A stretch of 42,443 nucleotides of DNA from Lachnospiraceae bacterium (lineage in GTDB: Bacteria > Bacillota > Clostridia > Lachnospirales > Lachnospiraceae). The stretch lies in the NCBI GenBank assembly GCA_024695575.1, contig JAILHY010000096.1, positions 1-42,443 of the forward strand, read 5' to 3'. Of the stretch, positions 27,726 to 35,007 are shown one piece after another. The notes under the pieces are model-generated. The model saw only the letters and a program-made list of their open reading frames with translations, had not been told where the DNA came from and ran no database searches. The number at the start of each line of letters is the position of its first letter. The stretch's first letter is position 1. A program made the position numbers and the translations under genes.

Positions 27726-27729
27726 TTCA

Positions 27730-27758
27730 TTGACATAGACAGTCAAAACAATGATAAT
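27730..27758 (+). promoter_or_regulatory. sepF: Promoter for sepF with dyad over the -35 box
   Basis: TTGACA (27730-27735) and GATAAT (27753-27758) are 17 bases apart, a near-consensus sigma-70 promoter. The -35 box is one half of a dyad, TTGAC-N7-GTCAA (27730-27746), which may be a regulator site or chance. Confidence 0.75.
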
Positions 27759-27812
27759 ATATTTATTGATATTTTATTTTTGCAATAACTAGCGATTTAA
27801 GGAGATTTACCA

Positions 27813-28289
27813 ATGGGAGTAATGGATAAGCTTTTGACCATGATGAAAATAGGCGACGAGGGGGAAGAGGAAGATTACTACGATCCCGAGGATGACGGTT
27901 ATGCCGAGTCCAAGCCCGTAGCCAAAGATCCCGAACCAGAGCGTGTCGTTTCCATCGACAAACCCAGACAAACAGAACGTAAAGCACCCGTTAAAAAGAG
28001 GCCGTTTAATATGAACGATAACAGCGTTTGTGTTTTTAAACCCAAGTCTTTTGAAGAAGGAACAGAAGTTTGTCAGGCACTGCTTGACGACAAGACCGTT
28101 GTGCTTAATTTTGAAGAGATCAAGATCGATATTTCACAGAGAGTTCTTGATATGGTTATCGGCTGTTGCTATGCCATAGGCGGACATCTTCAGAAAATTT
28201 CCAACTATATCTTCATTGCAACTCCTGCGAGTGTTGATGTTTCAGGAGATTTTCAGGACAGTCTGACCGGCAATTTTGATTCTTTATAA
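27813..28289 (+). CDS. sepF: Cell division protein SepF
   Basis: The 158-residue FtsZ-binding protein anchors the Z ring to the membrane in Firmicutes. The N-terminal amphipathic helix is MGVMDKLLTMMKIG, followed by an acidic, disordered linker (about 17-70). The globular core (about 75-150) contains VCVFKPKSFEEGTEV, DDKTVVLNFEEI and RVLDMVIGCCYAIGG, typical of SepF. AAGGAG precedes the ATG. It has its own promoter and terminator. With MinD/MinE missing from their usual place, SepF is the main recognisable membrane-tethering division gene here. Confidence 0.94.
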   Translation: MGVMDKLLTMMKIGDEGEEEDYYDPEDDGYAESKPVAKDPEPERVVSIDKPRQTERKAPVKKRPFNMNDNSVCVFKPKSFEEGTEVCQALLDDKTVVLNFEEIKIDISQRVLDMVIGCCYAIGGHLQKISNYIFIATPASVDVSGDFQDSLTGNFDSL

Positions 28290-28301
28290 TTTTGATTTAA
28301 G

Positions 28302-28328
28302 GCTGCTCCGTTAAAGAGCAGCTTTTTT
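28302..28328 (+). terminator. Intrinsic terminator after sepF
   Basis: A perfect seven-base stem, GCTGCTC (28302-28308) and GAGCAGC (28316-28322), with a seven-base loop is followed by TTTTTT. Confidence 0.92.
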
Positions 28329-28351
28329 ATATTTTATGATCCGGAGTTAGT

Positions 28352-29449
28352 ATGAAAGAGTTTAGCGTAAGTGCATCTACAGTAAATAAATATGATATTG
28401 TGATCACGGAGGATTATTCTGAATTTGGAGACAGGTTTAAGGGCCTTTTCCCTGAATCAGCCAGAGTTTTGATAGTTACGGATGAGAATGTCTGCAAAGC
28501 CGGCTATCCTGATGTGATCAAGGAACAGTTAAAGGATAGATACGATACGGACGTATTGATCCTTCCACCCGGGGAACCCACCAAATCTTTTGAATATCTC
28601 AATAAGATCCTGAGTACTCTTATTGGTAAGAAGTTTAACAGAAATGACGTGCTCATCGGTCTTGGAGGCGGTGTGATCGGTGACCTTACCGGATTTGCAG
28701 CTTCCATTTTTAAGCGCGGTATTCCTTTTGTTCAGGTTCCGACCACGCTTTTATCCATGGTTGATTCCTCCATCGGAGGTAAGACTGCCATAGATTACGA
28801 GGGCGTCAAGAATTCCATAGGCGCATTTTACATGCCTTCTTTAGTCTATGCAGCCATTGATTCCCTCAAGACACTTCCCGAGCGAGAGTATTATGCCGGC
28901 TTTGCTGAGATCATGAAGGCAGGCCTTCTTGCAAAAGAAAGCTTTTATGTGTGGCTTGTTGATCATATTTATGAAATCTCTGACAAAGAGCCCGAAACTC
29001 TCATTAATATGATAGAGACTGCGCAGGGGATTAAGCGAGACATTGTTGCGAAGGATCCTTTTGAGCACGGAGACCGTGTTCTTTTGAATCTTGGGCATAC
29101 CATAGGTCATGCCATAGAAAGTTACTTTAAGGGCGAATATCTTCACGGAGAATGCGTTGCTCTCGGATGTGTTGCTGCTGCTTTTATTTCCTGGAAAATG
29201 GATATGATTCCCATGGAACTCTATTACGAGATCAGGGATATGTTCGTACCCTTTAATCTGCCTATTTCTTTTGTAACTGAGGATGTTACACCCATGATAG
29301 ACTTGCTTTGTAACGATAAAAAGAACACCGGTAAGGCCATCAACATGGTTCTTTTAAAGAAGGCAGGTAAAGCAGTATACGTTAAAGATATTGACAGAGA
29401 GCTAATCAAAGCGGCTCTTGATGAACTGAATTTTAAAGAAGAAGACTGA
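28352..29449 (+). CDS. aroB: 3-dehydroquinate synthase
   Basis: The 365-residue enzyme makes 3-dehydroquinate from DAHP in the shikimate pathway. The NAD-binding stretch LIGLGGGVIGDLTGF, then KRGIPFVQVPTTLLSMVDSS and IGGKTAIDYEGVKN, and the metal ligands in EIMKAG, NLGHTIGHAIES and LHGECVALG are all present. The start ATG is 24 bases after the sepF terminator, with CGGAG upstream. It heads a unit with lspA and an rluA-type gene, an arrangement without obvious functional logic. No other shikimate gene is nearby. Confidence 0.95.
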   Translation: MKEFSVSASTVNKYDIVITEDYSEFGDRFKGLFPESARVLIVTDENVCKAGYPDVIKEQLKDRYDTDVLILPPGEPTKSFEYLNKILSTLIGKKFNRNDVLIGLGGGVIGDLTGFAASIFKRGIPFVQVPTTLLSMVDSSIGGKTAIDYEGVKNSIGAFYMPSLVYAAIDSLKTLPEREYYAGFAEIMKAGLLAKESFYVWLVDHIYEISDKEPETLINMIETAQGIKRDIVAKDPFEHGDRVLLNLGHTIGHAIESYFKGEYLHGECVALGCVAAAFISWKMDMIPMELYYEIRDMFVPFNLPISFVTEDVTPMIDLLCNDKKNTGKAINMVLLKKAGKAVYVKDIDRELIKAALDELNFKEED

Positions 29450-29458
29450 TAGACTAGT

Positions 29459-29992
29459 ATGCACTCTCGGGTTATTAATAAAAGCATCTTATATATACAG
29501 GACATCATTTTACTGATCCTTTGCATAGTTGCAGACAGGATCAGTAAGTATTATGCCATTACCAAGCTTAAGGATCATCCGGCTGTATCGGCATTTAACG
29601 GGTTGCTTGAATTCCGTTATACGGAAAATCCGGGCGCAGCATTTTCTGTGCTTGAGGGACAGACTTCTTTCTTTATACTGATATTCATTGTTGTGCTCTT
29701 TACGGGTATATATTATATTATTAAATCTCCGGGCAGGATCAAGTATATCCACTCTCATATATGCATTGCGTTTATACTTGGAGGCGCCATTGGTAATATC
29801 GCCGACCGAATCCTTTATTCGGCTGTGATCGATTTTATATACTTTATTTCTTTTGATTTTCCTATATTTAATGTGGCGGATGTTTTTCTGACTGTCGGAA
29901 CGGTCGGACTTGTTCTGGCTTTAGTCTTTTATTACAAAGAAGATGATCTTAACTTCCTGCGCTTCAAGGAAAAGAAGATAAGAGAGATTTAG
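29459..29992 (+). CDS. lspA: Lipoprotein signal peptidase II
   Basis: The 177-residue membrane aspartyl protease removes lipoprotein signal peptides after lipidation. Four hydrophobic segments are visible. Signature blocks are RYTENPGAAFSVLEGQ, GGAIGNIADRI and FNVADVFLTVG. The catalytic aspartates are D125 in AVIDFI and D141 in NVAD. The gene lies nine bases after aroB and abuts the pseudouridine synthase, the usual lspA-rluD pairing. A local substrate would be the lipoprotein carboxypeptidase at 24779-25765. Confidence 0.95.
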   Translation: MHSRVINKSILYIQDIILLILCIVADRISKYYAITKLKDHPAVSAFNGLLEFRYTENPGAAFSVLEGQTSFFILIFIVVLFTGIYYIIKSPGRIKYIHSHICIAFILGGAIGNIADRILYSAVIDFIYFISFDFPIFNVADVFLTVGTVGLVLALVFYYKEDDLNFLRFKEKKIREI

Positions 29993-30904
29993 ATGAAAGA
30001 ATACAGGTTTATTGCTGAATTTGAAGACGAAGGTGAACGAATCGATAAGTTTTTAACAAATTCAATAGATTCTTTAAGCCGTTCTTTTATACAAAGATCA
30101 ATCGAAGACGGAAACCTGAAAGTCGGCGGATTTGTTCGTAAGTCAAATTACAGGTTAAGATCTGATGATGAGATCATTTTCTTGGTGCCCGATTCCAAGA
30201 TCCTTAATGTGGAAGCGGTTGATATTCCCATCGATATTGTATACGAAGATGATGATGTGGCAATCGTCAACAAACCACAAGGCATGGTAGTGCATCCTTC
30301 TAACGGACACTATAATGACACACTTGTCAATGCACTACTTTATCATATGGACGGACGCCTAAGCGGGATCAACGGAGTTTTGCGTCCGGGGATAGTTCAC
30401 AGGATCGACAAGGATACATCTGGACTGCTTATTATCTGTAAGAACGATATTTCACATAATTCAATTGCCGAGCAGATCAAAGCTCACAGTGTTGACAGGA
30501 TTTATCACGGAATAGTTCATGGGAGACTTGAGCCTGAAAGCGGGAGAGTGGATGCACCTATCGGTCGAGACCCGTCAAACCGGCTTAAGATGGCAGTTGT
30601 TCCCGGTGGTAAACCGGCCGTTACCAATTACAGAGTGTTGGAATACTTCAGGGACTATTCCTATGTGGAGTTTAAGTTGGAAACGGGCAGGACTCACCAG
30701 ATCCGTGTTCACATGGCTGACTTAAAGCATCCTTTAATGGGTGATCCCCTGTATTGCGGTGGCAAGGAGCCTGTTAAATGTGAAGGACAGATCCTTCATG
30801 CAAAGACTATTGGATTTACCAGTCCGTCTACCGGTGAGCACAAGGTCTTTGACTCGCAGTTGCCTGACTATTTCAATAAAATATTGAATTATTTGCGAAA
30901 TTGA
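29993..30904 (+). CDS. RluA-family 23S rRNA pseudouridine synthase
   Basis: The 303-residue protein has an N-terminal S4 RNA-binding domain (ERIDKFLTNSIDSLSRSFIQ, residues 15-34) and the catalytic domain with GIVHRIDKDTSG, D139 being the nucleophile. TGRTHQIRVHMADLKHPLMG is also diagnostic of the RluA/C/D group. Length and S4 domain fit RluD-type enzymes that modify 23S rRNA; the exact uridines cannot be read from sequence. The ATG is the base after the lspA stop. Its stop codon lies within the -35 box of the next promoter. Confidence 0.92.
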   Translation: MKEYRFIAEFEDEGERIDKFLTNSIDSLSRSFIQRSIEDGNLKVGGFVRKSNYRLRSDDEIIFLVPDSKILNVEAVDIPIDIVYEDDDVAIVNKPQGMVVHPSNGHYNDTLVNALLYHMDGRLSGINGVLRPGIVHRIDKDTSGLLIICKNDISHNSIAEQIKAHSVDRIYHGIVHGRLEPESGRVDAPIGRDPSNRLKMAVVPGGKPAVTNYRVLEYFRDYSYVEFKLETGRTHQIRVHMADLKHPLMGDPLYCGGKEPVKCEGQILHAKTIGFTSPSTGEHKVFDSQLPDYFNKILNYLRN

Positions 30905-30929
30905 ATTATTAATTTACATATGTTAGAAT
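30901..30929 (+). promoter_or_regulatory. Promoter for the cytidylate-kinase-like gene
   Basis: TTGAAT (30901-30906, overlapping the upstream stop codon) and TAGAAT (30924-30929) are 17 bases apart, with TG one base before the -10 giving an extended -10 element. Confidence 0.6.
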
Positions 30930-30965
30930 ATTTATGTAGTAAATAGACGATTAAAGGAGGTGCCT

Positions 30966-31601
30966 ATGAATACAATTATTACCATAGGACGTCAATTTGG
31001 ATCGGCCGGACATGAAATAGGTGAAAAGGTAGCGCAGTATTTTGATATTCCTTTTTGTGATAAAACTATTTTGACGAGAGCTGCTAAAGAATCAGGATTC
31101 TGTGAAGAGATGATTCAGAATCACGACGAAAGACCCACCAATTCCTTTTTATATAACCTTGTAATGGATACATATTCTTTTGGCTATAATTCATCTGCAT
31201 TTGTGGATATGCCAATCAGTCACAAGGTTTTCCTTGCACAGTTCGACGCTATCAAGGCTATGGCCAAAGAAGGCCCCTGCGTTATCGTAGGCCGCTGCGC
31301 AGATTATGCTTTAAGCGAGTTTGATAATGTGATCAATCTTTTCATTTATGCTGACGATGATTTCAAAGTAAAGCATCTGCTTGCAACCAATCCTGATCTT
31401 ACCAACGAGAGTAAGGCTCGCGAGCTCTACATTCGCAAGGATAAACAGCGTCAGTCCTATTACAATTACTACTCATCCAAGAAATGGGGACGTGCTGATT
31501 CCTATGATCTTTGCATCAATTCTGCCAGACTTGGAATCGATGGTACCGTTAAGCTCATCACTCAGTATGTTGAAGACATAGAGAGTCGTCGTAACAGCTG
31601 A
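30966..31601 (+). CDS. Cytidylate-kinase-like family protein
   Basis: The 211-residue protein starts at the ATG five bases after AAAGGAGG; an earlier GTG at 30960 overlaps that ribosome site and is rejected. The P-loop variant TIGRQFGSAGHEIGEKVA and CVIVGRCADYAL, followed by an IYADDDFKVKHLL-type segment and a lid region with KDKQRQSYYNYYSSKKWG, define PF13189-type proteins related to cytidylate kinase. A NMP-kinase role is plausible but not shown for this group; true Cmk usually has an extra CMP-binding domain, absent here. It is monocistronic between its own promoter and terminator. Confidence 0.82.
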   Translation: MNTIITIGRQFGSAGHEIGEKVAQYFDIPFCDKTILTRAAKESGFCEEMIQNHDERPTNSFLYNLVMDTYSFGYNSSAFVDMPISHKVFLAQFDAIKAMAKEGPCVIVGRCADYALSEFDNVINLFIYADDDFKVKHLLATNPDLTNESKARELYIRKDKQRQSYYNYYSSKKWGRADSYDLCINSARLGIDGTVKLITQYVEDIESRRNS

Positions 31602-31630
31602 TAATTGCATATTATCTGTAGGAACGTTAA

Positions 31631-31667
31631 ACCGCCCGATCCGTTATGGAAAGGGCGGTATTTTTTT
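31631..31667 (+). terminator. Intrinsic terminator after the cytidylate-kinase-like gene
   Basis: Stem ACCGCCC (31631-31637) pairs with GGGCGGT (31653-31659) around a 15-base loop, followed by ATTTTTTT. Confidence 0.9.
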
Positions 31668-31675
31668 ATCATGTG

Positions 31676-31706
31676 AGAGGACGCTCATTCCGGGCGTCCT
31701 CTTTAT
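31676..31706. terminator. Second hairpin between convergent genes, probably for lexA or both
   Basis: A perfect nine-base stem, AGAGGACGC (31676-31684) and GCGTCCTCT (31694-31702), has a nine-base loop. The plus-strand tail TTATAT is only moderately T-rich, and the minus-strand tail is poor, so it may be a backup terminator or an RNA 3'-end stabiliser for lexA, which ends 26 bases away. Confidence 0.55.
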
Positions 31707-31727
31707 ATACGTAAGTATTGAGATTGG

Positions 31728-32336
31728 TTAAAAGAATCTGTATACCCCGAAAACTTTGCCAAGGATCATGCAGTCATCGACGATAATGGGTTCCATCTCG
31801 TCGTTCTCGGGCTGCAGGCGAATGTGCCCGTTCTCCTTGTATAAGGTCTTAACAGTGGCGGAATCGTCGATTAAAGCTACCACAACATCACCGTTATGAA
31901 CGTCCTGGGTACTCTCTACAAGAACTGAGTCGCCGTTCATGATACCTATATTGACCATGGAGTTACCCTTAACCTTTAATATGAAGGCTTCACCTCTGGG
32001 CATACGCTCCATAGGTATAGGAAAATATCCGTCAATATTCTGTTCGGCCAGAAGCGGAAGACCGGCAGCCACTGTACCGACGACAGGCACAGGTGCGGTT
32101 TCGGTACGAAGCATCTGAAAGGAATCATCACATATCTCAACCGCACGGGTCTTGGATGAACTGCGCTTGATGTAGCCTTTCTTCTCGAGACCTTCAAGAT
32201 GAGTAAATACGGAAGATGTAGATTTAAGATGAACGCCTTCGCAGATCTCTCTGATTGAAGGCGGATAACCCTTGGTCAATACAAACTGTTTGATATAATC
32301 AAGTATTTCCTGCTGTTTGGGTGATGCTGCCTGCAT
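31728..32336 (-). CDS. lexA: SOS repressor LexA
   Basis: The 202-residue repressor starts at 32336 (AAAGGAGGT upstream on the minus strand); a longer reading to 32510 lacks LexA-like sequence and runs through the promoter. The winged-helix domain has QQEILDYIKQFV and PPSIREICEGVHLKSTSSVFTHLEGLEKKGYI. The self-cleavage site is A91-G92 in TVAAGLP, with catalytic S126 (KGNSM) and K163 (SATVKTL). It represses DNA-damage genes until RecA filaments trigger autocleavage. It is divergent from a YneA-like gene, with shared operators, implying autoregulation. Confidence 0.96.
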   Translation of the reverse strand: MQAASPKQQEILDYIKQFVLTKGYPPSIREICEGVHLKSTSSVFTHLEGLEKKGYIKRSSSKTRAVEICDDSFQMLRTETAPVPVVGTVAAGLPLLAEQNIDGYFPIPMERMPRGEAFILKVKGNSMVNIGIMNGDSVLVESTQDVHNGDVVVALIDDSATVKTLYKENGHIRLQPENDEMEPIIVDDCMILGKVFGVYRFF

Positions 32337-32367
32337 ATAAATACCTCCTTTGTGAAATCCTGAGATA

Positions 32368-32396
32368 ATCATAACATATCGAACAAACAATTGCAA
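32368..32396 (-). promoter_or_regulatory. lexA: lexA promoter
   Basis: On the minus strand TTGCAA (32391-32396) and TATGAT (32368-32373) are exactly 17 bases apart. A half-site CGAAC-type LexA element (32380-32384, with a poor second half to 32393) lies in the spacer. Confidence 0.72.
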
Positions 32397-32406
32397 ACAT
32401 ATTTTT

Positions 32407-32420
32407 CGAAAAAATGTTCG
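32407..32420. promoter_or_regulatory. LexA operator (SOS box) 1
   Basis: CGAAAAAATGTTCG matches the Gram-positive consensus CGAAC-N4-GTTCG at 9 of the 10 fixed positions. It is just upstream of both divergent -35 boxes. Confidence 0.8.
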
Positions 32421-32429
32421 GAAAATATG

Positions 32430-32458
32430 TTGACAAAAACTTTGTTCTGTAATAACAT
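32430..32458 (+). promoter_or_regulatory. Promoter of the yneA-like gene
   Basis: TTGACA (32430-32435) and TAACAT (32453-32458) are 17 bases apart. The -10 box is inside LexA operator 2, so LexA binding would block it directly. Confidence 0.75.
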
Positions 32459-32465
32459 ATGTTCG
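32452..32465. promoter_or_regulatory. LexA operator (SOS box) 2
   Basis: ATAACATATGTTCG has the strong ACATATGTTCG core of the Bacillus-type box, differing from the CGAAC half only in its first two bases. It covers the -10 box of the yneA-like promoter. Confidence 0.7.
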
Positions 32466-32500
32466 TAAGGAACAAGGGTTCAGGTTTTCGGAGGTATAAT

Positions 32501-32875
32501 ATGACAGCACATACCGGGATCACACGTACAGAACAGCTTATCATTAATAGTAAAAGGCGTCGCAACAGAGAGTTACAGCGACACATTACGATATTAGTTT
32601 TAACATTTGTTCTTATTATAATAATGACTGTTTTGTTTTTCGGTACCAAGAGTATGGCTGCCGGGAACAGAACAACATGTAAGTGTTATGCAAGTGTTCA
32701 GATTGAACCGGGGGACACATTATACGGACTTGCCGACAGATATTATTCCTCAGAGTTCAAATCCGTAGACAGAATGGTCAAGGAAATCATGAGTATCAAC
32801 AATATGAACAACGACGTGGTGATTTCCGGATTATACATCATAATTCCTTATTATACGGAATGTGATTTCCGATAA
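32501..32875 (+). CDS. yneA: YneA-like LysM membrane protein, probable SOS division inhibitor
   Basis: From the ATG at 32501 (GGAGG six bases upstream) the product has 124 residues; an ATG at 32459 lies in the promoter and has no ribosome site. It has a basic cytoplasmic N-terminus (KRRRNRELQR), one transmembrane helix (about 29-47) and an extracellular LysM domain (about 63-117) with VQIEPGDTLYGLADRYY and NNDVVISGLYIIIPY. This is the architecture, size and divergent-from-lexA position of Bacillus YneA, which delays septation after DNA damage. Sequence identity to YneA is not obvious outside LysM, so the function rests on context. The resolvase yneB and ynzC that follow yneA in Bacillus are absent here. 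Confidence 0.8.
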   Translation: MTAHTGITRTEQLIINSKRRRNRELQRHITILVLTFVLIIIMTVLFFGTKSMAAGNRTTCKCYASVQIEPGDTLYGLADRYYSSEFKSVDRMVKEIMSINNMNNDVVISGLYIIIPYYTECDFR

Positions 32876-32882
32876 TAACAAA

Positions 32883-32912
32883 GCCGCTTGCGAAATGCAA
32901 ACGGCCTTTATT
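32883..32912 (+). terminator. Terminator after the yneA-like gene
   Basis: GCCGCTTGC (32883-32891) pairs with GCAAACGGC (32897-32905) with one C-A mismatch around GAAAT, followed by CTTTATTATT. Confidence 0.75.
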
Positions 32913-32954
32913 ATTGTCTATATCTAAAGATAGTAGCTTAATAATCCTATTTCC

Positions 32955-32988
32955 AACTATTCGCAAAAGGACACTTTATCGAATAGTT
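32955..32988. repeat. Perfect nine-base inverted repeat downstream of the glycosidase-like gene
   Basis: AACTATTCG (32955-32963) and CGAATAGTT (32980-32988) flank 16 bases. On the minus strand no T run follows, so it is a poor intrinsic terminator; it may end or stabilise the minus-strand transcript of the gene at 33018-34769, or be an operator. Confidence 0.5.
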
Positions 32989-33017
32989 AGTGTACGTTTT
33001 TCAGGCCATTGATTGGC

Positions 33018-34769
33018 TTAATCCCTGCTAAGTCTGTATTCGTAGAATTCGCCTGGATTTAGGATTACATCAGCTACAAGTTCTGTTATGGGTTTATAGT
33101 CACGGAAACTCTTGCTTAACGTTAGCTCAACTTCACGGTCTTTGTTATCGGGTCCTGCGACACATAATTGTTTTAGACTTGCTTTTTCCGATTGAATATG
33201 AATCTTAGTATGTATCGGATGAGCTTTACCGGTTACATGGGCATAAAGTATAAATGTGTCATTATTGTAATTAAATACTGAAACGTTCTTTGCACTTACG
33301 TATACTCCGTTATAATTCAACAGTCTCTTGATGCTTTCCATAGCCCATTCCGGAACTCTTGCAAGATCTGAAGGATTTTCAGGTACGTTTATCAGATACA
33401 TCTGTCCCGGCCCATAGGTATCTCTTAACAGCAAGGTTGTATGATATTCGCCAACACCGCCGTTCAACAGCGACCACGAAAGATTGTTCGAGTGCTGAAT
33501 ATCTGCAAACAGAATTGGCTCCACATCTTCAAGATAACCTGCAGGATCGTCGGTTTTATAATAGCGGTTGATGTTAAGCTTTCTGCCGGTAATATATGCA
33601 CTGCTCAATTCTTCCCACTCTTTTTCCGGAGCTTTATCAACAAAACCTGTAGTTACAAAGGCTTTGCCACCATTCAAAAGAAATGCCTTAAGCTTATTAA
33701 ACACATTATCATCACACAACGAACTCTGAGTTAATAAAACCATTCCGTCTTCAGGAAAAACAGGCGTTGGATTAAGCGGAAATCCTTGCATTCCAAGGAA
33801 ATCTTCCAGATGGTTTTCACCTTGGGAAACATAAGGAATATATGCGGAAATTCCAACAGGGTTCCCGGCGTTTGACAGCATTCGGTCAATCCTTGACAAT
33901 TGTAAACCTAAAGGCGTTATCAATTTGTTTTCATATAGATCGGACCATTGGAATAGAGTAATTTCCTCAGGCTTTGCAAAGGCGGATAGATAACCCTGTT
34001 CAAGGTAATCATCAATTGGCCAGCATTGATATGTATCGAACCATGTGCCTTTATTTCTGCCTTCGGAAGCCTCATCCATCCATCGTACAAGACTATAGCT
34101 TAGGTAAGTGGGCAGATGTTGATCCTGATAAGCACTTGCTCTTGTCTCGGTTCCGGTATACACATAATCGAAAATATCTTTCTCAACATCGGGTCTATAT
34201 CCGGTCGCGTGATAGGATTCCCGCCAGTTGGGATACTTGATGATCATTTTAACTTTGGAATTTATCTTCTTGGCCGGACCAACAATCAGGTTTTCAGAAA
34301 CGTCCTTCATCAGATCTTTTCTGAATTCGGTCCAGCTTCTGTTTCCTTTTGCTTTTATACACTCCTCACATGTGCAATTGGTAAAATAAAAGTCATCAAG
34401 AATGATCTCATCGAATTGTTCGGCGCAGTATTCGGATATTTTTTTAACGTATTCGCGCATTTTAGCATTTGAATAACAGAATGTGCCAAATAAACGCTGT
34501 TTCTTTTTGTCATCATCAGAAAGGTCGGGAACAACGGTGGTAAAGCCTCCCGAAACTTCTATGCCTTTTTCTTTAAAGAAACTAATAAAACTGCGCATTT
34601 TATCCTTATCTACAAAGCATCCGCCGCGATATGGTTCTAAATACACTTTATCTATTCCGATATACTTTTCGATAAAATCATATTGTCTGCTTAGGGTTTC
34701 AAGATCCATACGATCCAGAACCTGTGCGACACAATAAACAGTTACTTTAAAGTTTGCATAGTGTGACAT
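33018..34769 (-). CDS. Putative TIM-barrel glycosidase-like protein
   Basis: The 583-residue protein has no signal peptide, so it should be cytoplasmic. The N-terminal half looks like a (beta/alpha)8 barrel: IDKVYLEPYRGGCF, KEKGIEVSGGFTTVV, FDEIILDDFYFTNCTCEEC (D125, D126 and a C132/C134/C137 cluster) and KMIIKYPNWRESYHATGYRP recall hypothetical glycosyl hydrolase (GHL-type) proteins. A middle part (VFPEDGMVLLTQSSL, FLLNGGKAFVTTGFV) resembles the glutamine-amidotransferase-like beta-galactosidase trimerisation fold, and the C-terminus is beta-rich. Catalytic residues cannot be assigned with certainty. GGAGGGG precedes the ATG. It is monocistronic, has no sugar transporter nearby, and interrupts otherwise housekeeping genes, so acquisition is possible. 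Confidence 0.6.
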   Translation of the reverse strand: MSHYANFKVTVYCVAQVLDRMDLETLSRQYDFIEKYIGIDKVYLEPYRGGCFVDKDKMRSFISFFKEKGIEVSGGFTTVVPDLSDDDKKKQRLFGTFCYSNAKMREYVKKISEYCAEQFDEIILDDFYFTNCTCEECIKAKGNRSWTEFRKDLMKDVSENLIVGPAKKINSKVKMIIKYPNWRESYHATGYRPDVEKDIFDYVYTGTETRASAYQDQHLPTYLSYSLVRWMDEASEGRNKGTWFDTYQCWPIDDYLEQGYLSAFAKPEEITLFQWSDLYENKLITPLGLQLSRIDRMLSNAGNPVGISAYIPYVSQGENHLEDFLGMQGFPLNPTPVFPEDGMVLLTQSSLCDDNVFNKLKAFLLNGGKAFVTTGFVDKAPEKEWEELSSAYITGRKLNINRYYKTDDPAGYLEDVEPILFADIQHSNNLSWSLLNGGVGEYHTTLLLRDTYGPGQMYLINVPENPSDLARVPEWAMESIKRLLNYNGVYVSAKNVSVFNYNNDTFILYAHVTGKAHPIHTKIHIQSEKASLKQLCVAGPDNKDREVELTLSKSFRDYKPITELVADVILNPGEFYEYRLSRD

Positions 34770-34801
34770 AAAAACTCCCCTCCTGTGATTTGTTTTCTTG
34801 T

Positions 34802-34807
34802 ATTATA
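34802..34807 (-). promoter_or_regulatory. Possible -10 box for the glycosidase-like gene
   Basis: A perfect TATAAT on the minus strand lies about 33 bases before the start codon at 34769; no convincing -35 box is placed 16-18 bases upstream. Confidence 0.35.
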
Positions 34808-34866
34808 TTTGATTTATGTTTTTTTAACCTCTTATAATCTGTACCTTCATGAATCATTTTTTGAAG

Positions 34867-34895
34867 AAAAAGGAGCTAAGAAATTTCTTGGCTCC
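34867..34895 (-). terminator. Terminator after the AI-2E-family transporter gene
   Basis: On the minus strand GGAGCCAAGAAATTTCTTAGCTCC forms a nearly perfect stem (one G-T wobble) directly followed by TTTTT (34867-34871). The remaining stretch 34896-35007 holds only a possible 22-codon open frame. Confidence 0.85.
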
Positions 34896-35007
34896 CTTAA
34901 TGTATTCTTGTTATGCAAATGACTCGTGGCTTACTTTCCACTGGATAAGCTTGATTTCAACCCAGAAACTGTAAATCATTGAGTAGTTATTTATAAGTAA
35001 ACAGGGA

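Noticed and set aside
32380-32393. A third complete LexA box, CGAACAAACAATTG
   Set aside because: Only the CGAAC half matches; the second half fits at two of five positions, so I count it as a half-site only.
32337-32510. Extension of lexA upstream to an ATG at 32510
   Set aside because: It reads through both promoters and operators, is unlike LexA N-termini, and the ATG at 32336 has a perfect ribosome site.
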